From positions 4,278,132-4,342,131 of the forward strand of contig NW_024756914.1 of assembly GCF_018991925.1 (NCBI RefSeq): a DNA stretch of 64,000 bases, in the 5' to 3' direction. Positions 1 through 10,299 of the stretch are shown one piece after another (position 1 is the first letter of the stretch; every line of letters begins with the position of its first letter). Position numbers and translations under genes: made by a program. The notes under the pieces are model-generated. The model ran no database searches. It saw only the letters and a program-made list of their open reading frames with translations, and was not told the origin of the DNA. This stretch comes from Homarus americanus (lineage: Eukaryota > Arthropoda > Malacostraca > Decapoda > Nephropidae).

Positions 1-60
1 CTGGTGTGTGTGTGTTCTAGTTTTTCATAATTCTCTCTCTCTCTCTCCCTCCACGTCCGT

Positions 61-471
61 GTTCTAATGGGTAGTTCAGTAGTTAATGGTTCTAATGGAA
101 GGTTCAGTAGTTAATGGTTCTAATGGGTAGTTCAGTAGTTAATGGTTCTAATGGAAGGTTCAGTAGTTAATGGTTCTAATGGGTAGTTCAGTAGTTAATG
201 GTTCTAATGGGTGGTTCAGTAGTTAATGGTTCTAATGGGTGGTTCAGTAGTTAATGGTTCTAATGGAAGGTTCAGTAGTTAATGGTTCTAATGGGTAGTT
301 CAGTAGTTAATGGTTCTAATGGAAGGTTCAGTAGTTAATGGTTCTAATGGGTGGTTCAGTAGTTAATGGTTCTAATGGGTGGTTCAGTAGTTAATGGTTC
401 TAATGGGTGGTTCAGTAGTTAATGGTTCTAATGGGTGGTTCAGTAGTTAATGGTTCTAGTGGAAGGTTCAG
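61..471 (+). repeat. 28 bp minisatellite, about 14 copies
   Basis: The unit begins GGTTCTAATGGGTAGTTCAG and ends TAGTTAAT. Copies differ mainly at one triplet after AATGG (GTA, GTG or AAG). The last copy, near 455-471, has AGTGG for AATGG and then runs into unique DNA. Stop codons occur in the units, so no coding reading is supported. Confidence 0.95.
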
Positions 472-497
472 CAATAAAATAAGTAATGCAGTAAAAT

Positions 498-620
498 AAT
501 CAAGGTGACAAAAACAAACAAGACAACGTGACCAAAACAATAAAATGTAAACAAAAGAAGACAACGTGACCTAAACAAGGCGTAAACAAAAGACAACGTG
601 ACCTAAACAAGTAAGACAAG
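498..620 (+). repeat. Degenerate 31-35 bp repeat, about 4 copies
   Basis: The shared blocks are ACAACGTGACC, TAAACAA and GTAAACAAAAGA. Two of the units contain GTAAACA, which matches the reverse complement of a forkhead core. The spacing varies by a few bases, so this looks like an old array. Confidence 0.8.
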
Positions 621-713
621 GGCCGTAGTTGGGTAAAGAAATGATACGGGGTTAACAACGTAACGCTAGCCTTACCTGGGTGACTATTAGACCGTCAGGT
701 GAACCTTCTCCCT

Positions 714-1035
714 CCTCTCACAGGGTCTCTCTCTCACAGGGTCTCTCTCACACTCTCTCACAGGGTCTCTCACAGGGTCTCTCACACACTCTCTCTCACA
801 GAGTCTCTCTCACACTCTCTCTCACAGGGTCTCTCTCACTCTCTCACAGGGTCTCTCTCACAGGGTCTTTCTCACACTCTCTCTCACAGGGTCTCTCTCA
901 CACACTCTCTCACAGGGTCTCTCACACACTCTCATAGGGAATCATACGCCTCTCACACACCCTCACAGACTAAAATTCCTATCACACACTCTAACACATT
1001 TCACACACTCCTATCACACGATCTCACACGATCTC
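714..1035 (+). repeat. CTCTCACAGGGTCT-type array, decaying rightward
   Basis: A core of about 14 bp (CTCTCACAGGGTCT) recurs with short CT insertions up to about 925. It then degrades into CACACACTCT and ATCACACGATCTCAC words. The overlapping forward frames are low-complexity Ser/Leu/His strings produced by the repeat, so I reject them as genes. Confidence 0.9.
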
Positions 1036-1389
1036 ACATCCTTGACCACCGAAGGGTCAAGACGTACCTGGCGCTCCTCTCGGAGCAACCAGGTCAACTG
1101 TTAAGTTGGCCCATACCAACCCCCTCCCCTGAACCCTCCTCCCCACCGGAATATCAACAAGTTCTCGCCAGAAGTTACAATTTCATTTAGGAAAGGAATG
1201 GAACCAGTGTTGAACAGAGGTGAACAATGGTGAACAGTGCTTAAGTCGGTGAGAACAACTCAACAGTAACAGTGGTACCCAAGTTGACCTTCACACAGTG
1301 AGGTCCCAGGTACCCAGTGATAACGGCCCGTGAGACCCAACTACCAGCGATGTGTTAATCCGTCTACGATAGGAAGGCCTAAGACCAAA
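1036..1389. other. Mostly unique sequence
   Basis: I see no gene here. Three TGAACA words occur at about 1210-1240. This is a small version of the keyword pattern seen on a larger scale at 49.2-50.4 kb. Confidence 0.5.
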
Positions 1390-1965
1390 CCTCACTCATA
1401 TAACACCATCTGTGAGGGAATTACTACACCACATGTTCCTCATAACACCATCTGTCAGGTAATTACTACACCACGTGAGGCCCCTCATAAGACCATCTGT
1501 GAGGGAATTACTACACCACGTGAGGCCCCTCATAAGACCATCTGTGAGGGAATTACTACACCACGTGAGGCCCCTCATAAGACCATCTGTCAGGTAATTA
1601 CTACACCACGTGAGGTCCCTCATAACACCATCTGTGAGGTAATTACTACACCACGTGAGGTCCCTCATAACACCATCTGTGAGGGAATTACTACACCACG
1701 TGAGGTCCCTCATAAGACCATCTGTCAGGGAATTACTACACCACGTGAGGTCCCTCATAACACCATCTGTGAGGTAATTACTACACCACGTGAGGTCCCT
1801 CATAACACCATCTGTGAGGGAATTACTACACCACGTGAGGCCCCTCATAACACCATCTGCGAGGGAATTACTACACCACGCCAGGTCCCTCATAACAACA
1901 TCTGAGGGAACTACTACACCACGTGAGTTCCTCCTAACACCATCTGGGAGGGAGTTACTACACTA
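1390..1965 (+). repeat. 45 bp minisatellite with a CACGTG in most units
   Basis: The unit includes CATAACACCATCTGTGAGG, AATTACTACACCACGTGAGG and a CCCCT or TCCCT link. There are about 12 copies. Ten contain the palindrome CACGTG; the first has CACATG and one late copy has CACGCC. Because 45 is a multiple of three, a 191-codon forward frame and a 165-codon reverse frame stay open as 15-residue repeats. No start context, signal or domain supports translation. Confidence 0.95.
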
Positions 1966-2445
1966 CGAGTTTGCTGTTCAACACCTACATTAATCTGTAT
2001 GTTCACTGTATGTTCCTTCACCTTTCTCTAATGAAAGCTTTTGTTAAACCACCAATGTATGTAATAAGTCATTTATGTCCAATTTATATTGTCAGCCTTC
2101 AGGCTGCAGAATTTTTTCAATAAACCGTTAATTATTATTATTATTAGTAGTAAATGGCCAAGTAGGTGTACGTCACACACACACACACACACTGTTCGAC
2201 GCCTAGGTAACCCTCCTCTCCCACCCACCTTTCACACCCATTCTCCCTTTCGCACCGCTGACACCTCCCACATACTCTTCCATCAACATCTTCCTCCTCC
2301 TCCTCCTCTCCCTCTCTCTCTATCACCCCTTACAGCATTATATCGTTCGTCTTACCTTATTCCTCTCTCCTCTCTTCCTTTGCTTTCCTCCCCCTCCTCA
2401 TTCTCCTCTTAGCCCTTCCTCTCTCTCCCTTTCCTTGCCTCACCT
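1966..2445. other. Unique AT-rich DNA, short AC run, pyrimidine-rich tail
   Basis: There is an AATAAA at about 2119, 13 bases after a small CAGCC/GGCTG stem. A short AC run lies near 2174-2192 and pyrimidine-rich DNA fills 2210-2440. I see no coding exon. Confidence 0.5.
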
Positions 2446-2628
2446 CTCAGATTGGGTTAGGAAAGGTTAGGTTTGGTAAGGTTAAGTTAGGATAGGTTTG
2501 GTTAGGTTAACGTCAGGTTAGGGTAGGATAGGTTAGATTAAATCAGGTTAGGTTAGGTTAGCGGTAAGGTGGTTAGGTTAGGTTAGGTTAGCGGTAAGGT
2601 GGTTAGGTTAGCGGTAAGGTGGTTAATC
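2446..2628 (+). repeat. Degenerate TTAGG interstitial telomere-like tract
   Basis: GGTTAGGTTAG words are mixed with variants such as GGTTTGG and GGATAGG. The right half contains a nested unit, GGTTAGGTTAGCGGTAAGGT, about three times. TTAGG is the canonical arthropod telomere motif. Its degeneracy and internal position argue against a real chromosome end. Confidence 0.85.
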
Positions 2629-3137
2629 CTCATGTGAAATCAGGTGAGGTGGAGAGTGTACAGGTAAGACTAATCAATTTTATCCTGTGTAATATTCACA
2701 TTATCGTCCCATATAACATTATAATATATTCTAGACTAAGTACATCTATATTATCTAAAACAAATGTTAATTACACATTAGTATCATAATTAGTGGGAGT
2801 GATTGCTCATACGCTTGTGCTAATTAACCCTTAATTACCCTTACGAGAAAAAACCCACCAGCACTGAGTCTAATTATACCCAGTATTATGAGCGACGGTA
2901 ATTATGCTTAGAGTGTGTCGCTTGAAACACTCACCAATAACTGCATTATAATCTTGAAACACTCTTGCAACACTAAGCAGCAACACCTACCGTGATCTTT
3001 TGCGTTTCCCCATACCTGGATTAAATCATAAATCAGACATTGAATACACCATTATCAACAACAACACCTGTTCTATATGTATGCCGGTATTTAATGCATA
3101 TATACCTGACAATCAGTCTTTGTATTGGGAACTGTAC
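2629..3137. other. Unique AT-rich sequence
   Basis: The first 25 bases include a copy of the dispersed TTAATC-TTCAGGTGA-type element (GGTTAATCCTCATGTGAAAT). The rest shows no repeat, RNA gene or convincing exon. Confidence 0.5.
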
Positions 3138-3281
3138 ATCCGGCAAAATAAGTATCATTACACCCGGCAAAATAAGTATCATTACACCCGGCAAAATAAG
3201 TATCATTACACCCGGCAAAATAAGTATCATTACATCCGGCAAAATAAGTATCATTACACCCGGCAAAATAAGTATCGTGAC
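3138..3281 (+). repeat. 24 bp minisatellite, 6 copies
   Basis: The unit begins ACCCGGCAAAATAAGTATCA and ends TTAC. Copies are nearly identical; the first and fifth begin ATCC and the last changes at its end. The 24 bp period keeps several frames open on both strands and explains the short open frames here. Confidence 0.95.
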
Positions 3282-3829
3282 TATACATGGAAACTGAAAT
3301 GAATAAGAAAACCAACATGTAACAAAAATGACTGACTAAAATAACTTGAAATTGTGTGATATTTTTCTTCTGCTCTTTGACCGTATCAATTTAATGTGTA
3401 GTTTCCTTTAGTTAGAGAATCTCGAGGCATGAATCATGGTTTTGGTTCTTGGATTCAACTCTCTTTTTACGTATTTGAAACCCAAGTTGTATGTAGGTTT
3501 TGTGGCTAATTCACACTCCAACAATCATCCAAACGATATGGAAGGTATAGCCACAGATACGAACAGCCAAGGAAGTACCACTAAATGAACTAAAGTATCT
3601 GTAATATAATGAAATATCTGGTATAAGGAGAGCAGGCATGCCAACACCTCCTTATATCCATCCACCCTGTGTTCCTCAATACGGCAAGCGTCCCGATACT
3701 TTTTTGGCTGGGTGTATAAGGTGAGATACAGTCCTCGAAAGATTCCTTATTTGTTTACATTCACGACACATGATGCATAACGTATGATACTTCCCGGGTT
3801 TACGGTGTTTCTTGGACGTGCGACGCGGA
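3282..3829. other. Unique AT-rich sequence
   Basis: I see no array, RNA gene or exon with recognisable splice sites. Confidence 0.45.
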
Positions 3830-3995
3830 TACCTATGGGGAGGGTGGAGGGGGGATGGGGGAGGGAAGTGGAAGGGAGGGAAGGAGAGGAGGAAGTGGAG
3901 GGAGGGGAGGGAAGTGGAGGGAGGGAGGGAAGTGGGAGAGATGGAAGAGGAGAGGTGGAGGGAGAGAGGGGGAGAGAGAAGGGGGGAGAAGCTGT
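3830..3995 (+). repeat. Polypurine tract (GGGAGG/GGAAGTGGAG)
   Basis: This stretch is almost pure G and A on the plus strand, built from GGAGGGAAGTGG-like words. Its pyrimidine strand lacks stop codons, which accounts for the overlapping Pro/Ser-rich reverse frames. Confidence 0.85.
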
Positions 3996-4515
3996 CCTTG
4001 CTTCGAGCACCTGTGGTAAGCCGAGCCCTGAACACCTGCCTGGGACACTTGACGAGAATAGTTGCACCTGGTACCTTTGAGTGCCGGAGACTTGGGTTAA
4101 TGTGACCTATCGCGGGATACAGTGAACAGCTTATGTTGATGTTTATCGTCTGTGTCAATCCATATTAACCTAAATCCGTCAATGGTTAGAGTGTTTAAGT
4201 GTGTTAAGTCATCTCGCGTTAACCTGAATCTAAAAATAAAATATAAATACAAAATCATTGACAGTATAATTATAACCTAACACACGATAACAAAAAATTC
4301 CACAATTCTGATACGCAATAAATGGCAAAGATATCGCCATTTTTTTTTGTCTACGAAGTTTACACCAATTAATAAATAAAAACAAATTTATTTACATAAT
4401 TAATAAGGCAAATGAACTATCAAGAGTAAAATTTTATAAGAGTTAACTACTGTGGTAAAGATATAATTAGTATTTTTTTTTTAATGATTTGTATTTTTGT
4501 TTAAATCTAGTCGTA

Positions 4516-4519
<4 letters not shown>
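3996..4519. other. Unique DNA becoming AT-rich
   Basis: The first 100 bases are GC-balanced and the rest is AT-rich with homopolymer runs. I see no gene. Confidence 0.45.

Positions 4520-4579
<60 letters not shown>
4520..4579 (+). repeat. (TG)n microsatellite, about 60 bp
   Basis: This is an uninterrupted TG run. Confidence 0.98.
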
Positions 4580-4581
<2 letters not shown>

Positions 4582-5055
4582 AGCTAATACCATTGTAATG
4601 ACTAAGCAAACTGAGAATCCACCTACAACTACCACAACTAACAACATAACGAACATCTAACCAACCTACAACCAACACCCACCCAACCAACCAACCCCCC
4701 CACCCACCCACCCTCCACTCTATCGCCGTAACCAATCCTAAGACTGGCCTGTGTTGCCTCAATTTAAGTGGCCAAAGTCGAGTTAATTTAACCCCTGGTG
4801 AAGATAACAGCGCTAATGATGGGTGTTAACAAGCATCCTCCCTCCCCCAGTCTTAATAACACAAGGCTCTATGATAACACAATAATGATGACCACAACAC
4901 CTTTAGTCTCGTCTAGTTTTTGTGGTAACTACTCAAATAGAAGGAGGGGGAAAAAGAAAAAGTGAAAAGAGGAGGTCTGGGATTTAAGACAGTGCGGGGG
5001 TATAATTTATTTTTGATCTATGTAATTTATGATGGTATCTTAAGCCGCGCGTAAT
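4580..5055. other. Unique sequence with AACCAACCAACC patch
   Basis: CCACCCA and CAACCAAC words occur at about 4640-4715. The rest is unique and no gene is seen. Confidence 0.45.
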
Positions 5056-5125
5056 GATAGTGATGATGATGATAGTAATAATAATAATGATAATAATAAT
5101 AAAAACAATAATAATAATAATAGTG

Positions 5126-5172
<47 letters not shown>

Positions 5173-5192
5173 GTAATAATAATAATAATAAC

Positions 5193-5241
<49 letters not shown>

Positions 5242-5292
5242 TAACGTAATAATAATAATGATAATAACGTAATAAAATAATAATAATAATAA
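5056..5292 (+). repeat. (AAT)n-type microsatellite with AACGTAAT interruptions
   Basis: This is a long run of TAA/AAT trinucleotides, interrupted several times by GATAAT or AACGTAAT. The interruptions recur inside the run, so short blocks have been duplicated within it. Confidence 0.95.
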
Positions 5293-5329
5293 TTCGGGAA
5301 TACCTTTTAAATGTTCCTTGCATCCAACA

Positions 5330-5715
5330 ATATCTGATGCGATTATACGTCTCTCCTTGATGGTTATCTCGTGCGCTGATTGGCCATGGGAGGGAGTCTT
5401 ATACGTTATCAACCCGCTGATTGGCTGTGAGAAGGGTTATATATCTTTTCAGTGCGATCATTGGCTGTGTGAAGGACAACACCTGGTATGCGTGCGTTCA
5501 TTGGCTGTTAAATGCATCGGTGCGCTCATTGGCACTAAATATAAGTATCTATGCGCTCATTGGCTGTCAAAAACACTAAATATGAGTATCTATGCGCTCA
5601 TTGGCTGTCAAAAACACTAAATATAAGTATCTATGCGCTCATTGGCTGTCAAAAACACTAAATATACGTATCTATGCGCTCATTGGTTGGCATCAAAGCT
5701 GACGATAATGCTATT
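5330..5715 (+). repeat. About 41 bp repeat carrying ATTGG (reverse CCAAT) in each unit
   Basis: About ten units share GCGCTCATTGGCTG followed, in the younger right-hand copies, by TCAAAAACACTAAATATAAG. The left copies are more divergent, for example GCTGATTGGCCATGG. Every copy keeps ATTGG, the reverse complement of the CCAAT box bound by NF-Y. Conservation of ATTGGCTG across divergent units is seen directly; any NF-Y binding is inference. Confidence 0.85.
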
Positions 5716-5809
5716 GGCTGGCAGGTCAACAGAATTAGGGTGAAGCCATAACACCATTAAGTTATACTGTACTGTCAAACCTTCCAAATAAACGCCAACA
5801 TAAGTCGCT

Positions 5810-5895
5810 TTTGTTTGGTTCTGTTTGTTTACTTAAATCAGGTAAACAATAGTCCAGTTTGTATGAAATAAATGTAAACAATGGTTTTGTTTATT
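5810..5895. promoter_or_regulatory. Cluster of four forkhead-like cores
   Basis: TGTTTAC, GTAAACA (twice) and TGTTTATTG lie within about 85 bp of AT-rich DNA. TGTTTAC fits the forkhead core. AT-rich DNA produces such matches by chance, so this is weak. Confidence 0.3.
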
Positions 5896-5934
5896 GCGGG
5901 AAGCAAGGGAGTATTCTAGGCCTAGGTAGAAATA

Positions 5935-6070
5935 TTTTTAACATGCCTAAATCAAGGACAAAATTCACGTACATGGTAAATAAAAGTGTTCTTAACCCTA
6001 AATCAAGGACACTTCACGTACGTAATAATCAAATGTGTTCTACTTACTTAAATCAAGTCAAAACAACACA
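5935..6070 (+). repeat. Degenerate duplication of about 60 bp
   Basis: CCTAAATCAAGGACA followed by TTCACGTAC appears twice, and a weaker third copy (TTAAATCAAGTCA) follows. Unit spacing is about 55-60 bp. Confidence 0.65.
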
Positions 6071-6113
6071 AAAAATCATAAATCAACCAGAAAAAAGTAA
6101 TAATTTCTCGTCT

Positions 6114-6168
6114 TGTCATCATCATCATAATCATCATCATCATCATTCTCATCATTATCATTGTCATC
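6114..6168 (+). repeat. (ATC)n/(CAT)n microsatellite
   Basis: This is an interrupted CAT run with AATC and TTC breaks. Confidence 0.9.
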
Positions 6169-6374
6169 ATCCACCTCTTGAAAAAAAAACAGTTCGAACT
6201 CATTTCAAAATTACATAATTACATACAAAAGAGCGTAATTAAATATAACTAAATAGATTTATACATTACCATCTGGGTCAACTACTTCCTCAACCAATTA
6301 ATTACATTGTAGCGAGGATAATTAATTAAGATTTACACCGCTAAATAACAAATAATAATAATAACTTAAAAACT

Positions 6375-6376
<2 letters not shown>

Positions 6377-6432
<56 letters not shown>
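6377..6432 (+). repeat. (CT)n microsatellite
   Basis: This is a perfect CT run of about 56 bp. Confidence 0.98.
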
Positions 6433-6435
<3 letters not shown>

Positions 6436-6497
6436 GTAATTTCAACCTGAAGTCAATTTAATGGCCCTATTAAAATCAGGGTCCTATAAGAATTAGT

Positions 6498-6538
6498 CCG
6501 GTCTTAATAGGCCCTAGGTTGGGGCCTATTAAGACGGG
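6498..6538. other. Perfect 14 bp inverted repeat with 7 nt loop
   Basis: The left arm GTCTTAATAGGCCC (6501-6514) is the exact reverse complement of GGGCCTATTAAGAC (6522-6535), with loop TAGGTTG. Beyond one G/G mismatch, two more C:G pairs extend it. There is no T-run after it, and a related word (GGCCCTATTAA) lies about 30 bp upstream. Confidence 0.9.
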
Positions 6539-6780
6539 AGAGAAAGAGGGAGAATAAGAACGGTGAGGAGGGAGGAGAAGGAGAGACGAAGATAAAACTA
6601 GTGAAAGTAAACGGCAGGAGGAAGAGGAAAGAGGAGAGGAAAGGAGAGGAGGAAAACAAGAAGTAGGTAGAAGGATGAGAGGGAAAACCAGGAGAAAGAG
6701 TGAATAGACACGGAAGAGAGAGAAACAACGGGAAAGGGAAGAAAAGAGAACAGGGAGAAGAGAAATAAACATGTTAAAAG
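6536..6780 (+). repeat. Polypurine tract
   Basis: This is degenerate G/A-rich DNA (GAGGAGGGAGGAGAAGGAGAG-like). The reverse frames here are Ser/Leu/Pro low complexity and are not genes. Confidence 0.8.
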
Positions 6781-6881
6781 AGAAATAATGGTAAAAATTA
6801 ACTAAAAACAGGAAATTAAAGGTGTTTTAAAAATGATTAAAAAACTACAGCTGATGCTAACTTCCTATTATAGAGCCAAAC

Positions 6882-6897
6882 GACACGCACACGCACA

Positions 6898-6944
<47 letters not shown>
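6882..6944 (+). repeat. (AC)n microsatellite
   Basis: An AC run preceded by imperfect ACGCAC units. AT-rich unique DNA follows to about 7130. Confidence 0.97.
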
Positions 6945-6953
<9 letters not shown>

Positions 6954-7130
6954 AGCACAATGCATGAAAGAAAGACATATGGAAAATTAAATATGAAAAT
7001 TGTACACCATTTAAATCACAAGTAATTATTACCGCCTCATTAAATCAAATAATAAGTACGTCTAAAATGTTCTCAATATTACGAGTGAAAAACCATTGAT
7101 TATTTTATGACTGAGTGCATGAGAGCCCTT

Positions 7131-8560
7131 CTAGGTCTCAACCCCCGTGCATGATTATCTCAGTTATCAACCGCCGTGCATGATTATTCTCAGATATCCT
7201 GCATGATTATCTCTGTTATCAACCCCAAGCATGATTATCTCTCAGTTATCAACCCCCGTGCATGATTATCTCTCAGTTATCAACCCCGTGCATGATTATC
7301 TCAGTTATCAACCCCTGTGCATGATTATCTCTCAGTTATCATCCCCCGAGCATGATTACTTCTCAGTTATCATCCCCGAGCATGATTATCTCTCAGTTAT
7401 CATCCCCGTGCATGATTATCTCTCAGTTATCATCCCCGTGCATGATTATCTCGTTATCAACCCCCGTGCATGATTATCTCTCAGTTATCAACCCCCGTGC
7501 ATGATTATCTCTCAGTTATCATCCCCGAGCATGATTATCTTCGTTATCATCCCCCGAGCATGATATCTCAGTTATCATCCCCCGAGCATGATTATCTCTC
7601 AGTTAACATCCCCATGATTATCTCAGTTATCATCCCCGTGCATGATTATCTCAGTTATCAACCCCCGTGCATGATTATCTCTCAGTTATCAACCCCTGAG
7701 CATTATCTCTCAGTTATCATCCCCGAGCATGATTATCTCTCAGTTATCATCCCCGAGCATGATTATCTTCAGTTATCATCCCCGAGCATGATTATCTCTC
7801 AGTTATCATCCCCCGAGCATGATTATCTCTCAGTTATCATCATCCCTGCATGATTATCTCAGTTATCATCCCCCGTGCATGATTATCTCAGTTATCATCC
7901 CCGTGCATGATATCTCCCATATCATCCCCGTGCATGATTATCTCTCAGTTACCAACCCCGTGCATGATTATCTCTAGTTATCAACCCCCGTGCATGATTA
8001 TCTTCAGTTATCATCCCCGTGCATGATTATCTCTCAGTTATCATCCCCGAGCATGATTATCTCTCAGTTATCATCCCCCGTGCACGATTATCTCTCAGTT
8101 ATCAACCCCGTGCATGATTATCTCTCAGTTATCAACACCCGTGCATGATTATCTCTGTTATCAACCCCAAGCATGATTATCTCTCAGTTATCAACCTGCA
8201 TGATTATCTCTCAGTTATTATCCCCCGTGCATGATTATTCTCAGTTATCATCCCCGTGCATGATTATCTCTCAGTTATCATCCCCATGCATGATTATCTT
8301 CAGTTATCATCCCCGTGCATGATTATCTCTCAGTTATCATCCCCGTGCATGATTATCTCAGTTATCATCCCCGAGCATGATTATCTCAGTTATCATCCCC
8401 ATGCATGATTATCTCTCAGTTATCATCCCCCATGCATGATTATCTCAGTATCATCCCCGTGCATGATTATCTTCTCAGTTATCATCCCCGTGCATGATTA
8501 TCTCTCAGTTATCATCCCCCGAGCATGATTATCTCTCAGTTATCATCCCCGTATGATACA
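7131..8560 (+). repeat. 25-30 bp minisatellite, about 50 copies
   Basis: The core words are CCCCGTGCATGATTATCT and CTCAGTTATCA. Variants alternate GTGCATG with GAGCATG and ATCAAC with ATCATC. Much of the length variation is one extra or missing C in the C-run, or one missing CT in TCTCT. The 80- and 127-codon frames here are repeat translations. Confidence 0.97.
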
Positions 8561-8880
8561 CCCCACAGTTACTAACCCCCAATGGATGATAACTACCCAA
8601 TTATACTCCCTCAATCTGATAATTCCCACTCATCATTTTCATGCATGACCAATCCCAGTCCTAATTATCACCCCCATTGCATGACACCATCGAATTCATC
8701 ACCATCTTGCATGACAACTACATAAATATCATTCCTTTGTCATGAACCCCCCCCTCCACCCTCCTCTTCCTTGTGCATGGTAGTTCTCAATCATCCTTCC
8801 CATGCATGATGTTGCTGATTGGTTACCACCTTCTTACACCCATCTGCATGACAGCTCAACAAAATACTCCTGAATCTTAG
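8561..8880 (+). repeat. Decayed right edge of the GCATGATTATCTC array
   Basis: GCATGA words followed by AATTATCA- or CATC-like words continue at roughly unit spacing to about 8850, with rising divergence. This fits older, unhomogenised edge units of the array on the left. Confidence 0.7.
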
Positions 8881-9457
8881 CCAAATACTTCAGTCTTTAT
8901 TTTCACTTATAAAAATAATATTCAACTCTCAGGCTTGACAAATACTCTTAAATCTGAATAAAATACAAAACATTTAAAGACTTGAAAATTGTAGTGATCT
9001 CTCTCTCAACACACACACACAGTTGAGGCGTTCTCAATATATGGCAGCCCACTATGACTCAGCAAACCTAACACAACAGACCCCCCAGGCTGAAAAAATT
9101 TCCTACAGTAAACACCCTAACGCTACCTGGAAGGGAGGGGTGAGAGGGGGGGTTGGAGTAGGTAGAGGGGAGGGGTGAGAGATGGGGGGTTAGGTTAGGT
9201 TGTTTCATCATTAGGTGAAATAATATCTAGGGTGTCTAATCTTCAGGTGATCTAATTGTCTCTCTCACTTAAATGGTTATAACACAATGCCTTAAATTAC
9301 TAAAAATATGGATCTTATATACAAACACACCGTCACCAGGAACCCGTAATTAGTTTGTTAGTTTTAATTAGTTAGTCAGGTAGTTAGTTAGTTAAGACAC
9401 ATCCTCATATCTCTTAGTAAATGAAAAGAGAAAAAATACTCTACTGAATCTTATGAG

Positions 9458-9458
<1 letters not shown>
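8881..9458. other. Mostly unique DNA with short simple motifs
   Basis: A short AC run (about 9008-9022), a G-rich patch (9125-9188), GGTTAGGTTAGG (9189-9200), one dispersed-element copy (9233-9253) and GTTAGTTAG words (about 9350-9395) are present. No gene is seen. Confidence 0.5.
9233..9253 (+). repeat. Copy of dispersed TTCAGGTGA element
   Basis: TCTAATCTTCAGGTGATCT closely matches the third tandem copy at 34470-34487. See the finding on this family. Confidence 0.6.

Positions 9459-9506
<48 letters not shown>
9459..9506 (+). repeat. (CA)n microsatellite
   Basis: This is a perfect CA run. Confidence 0.98.
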
Positions 9507-9507
<1 letters not shown>

Positions 9508-9678
9508 CTCCACCCCCTCCCACTCATCTCTCTTCTCCCACCTTCCTGCAAACACTCATCCTCGCTCCTCTTGCATCACACGCTTCTCTTGACACTCTGA
9601 GTACGAGAGCGCACTCACTCTCTCCACGTAGGGATACTCCAGCGTCTGAATAGGCCCTTGAGTGCAGGTGACGGCTCA

Positions 9679-9862
9679 GTAGGCTCAGGTGAGTACAGGT
9701 GAATGTTAAAAGGTTCAGGTGAGTGTAGGTGAATGTTTTAAAGGTTCAGGTGAGTGCAGGTGAGGTCAAAGAAGGTTCAGGTGAGTGTAGGTGAATGTTT
9801 TAAAGGTTCAGGTGAGTGCAGGTGAGGTCAAAGAAGGTTCAGGTGAATTTTGAGTTGGATTA
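9679..9862 (+). repeat. 62 bp repeat made of two about 31 bp halves
   Basis: Both halves start AGGTTCAGGTGAGTG. One continues with TAGGTGAATGTTTTAA and the other with CAGGTGAGGTCAAAGA. The pair repeats at 62 bp spacing. AGGTCA and GGTTCA, both nuclear-receptor half-site words, occur as direct repeats. Confidence 0.85.
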
Positions 9863-9979
9863 GGTGAGTGAACGTAAAGGAGAACTACACCTGGGATCTC
9901 TTAATGAGGCTCAACTTGATTAACAGGTGTGTCAGTACAGGTGATCTGCACAAGAGGGGACTAAGGTTCAAATACGAAG

Positions 9980-10215
9980 CATATGAGAGACCTTAGTGGT
10001 TCTTAGAGACAGTCAGCCCTTAGTAGTGTGGTTTCTAAAGAGAGCCCTTAGACGTAATGGTTTCTACATCCAGCCCTTAGTATATATTGTAATTCTCAAA
10101 GACAACCAGCCCTTAGTAAAACATCCTCTGCACAGCCTCTTACTCGACGAAGCTCATAGGTACAGCCCTTAGTTGACGAAGCTCATACGTACAGCCCTTA
10201 GCAGACCTTAAGCAC
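9980..10215 (+). repeat. Cryptic repeat of CAGCCCTTAG
   Basis: CAGCCCTTAG or AGCCCTTAG recurs about eight times with irregular spacers of 15-35 bp. A duplicated block (GAAGCTCATA, GTACAGCCCTTAG) lies near 10150-10200. Confidence 0.75.
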
Positions 10216-10299
10216 CCATCACCAGCCCCCTTAAAAACCCACAACCGTTCCCAAACGATAACTTACCATCATCATCCTGTCTAGGTATGCAGCACGAAT

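Noticed and set aside
1330..1905. A 15-residue repeat protein on the plus strand and another on the minus strand
   Set aside because: A 45 bp tandem unit keeps any stop-free frame open. There is no promoter, signal or domain, and both strands are equally open.
2093..2124. Small CAGCC/GGCTG stem followed by AATAAA, reminiscent of a histone mRNA 3' end
   Set aside because: The stem is five to six pairs with a loop unlike the histone consensus, no histone frame is upstream, and AATAAA is common in AT-rich DNA.
7131..8560. CRISPR array
   Set aside because: Repeats are contiguous with no unique spacers, no cas-like gene is present, and the sequence is eukaryotic in character. The same holds for the arrays at 1.4, 29 and 35 kb.
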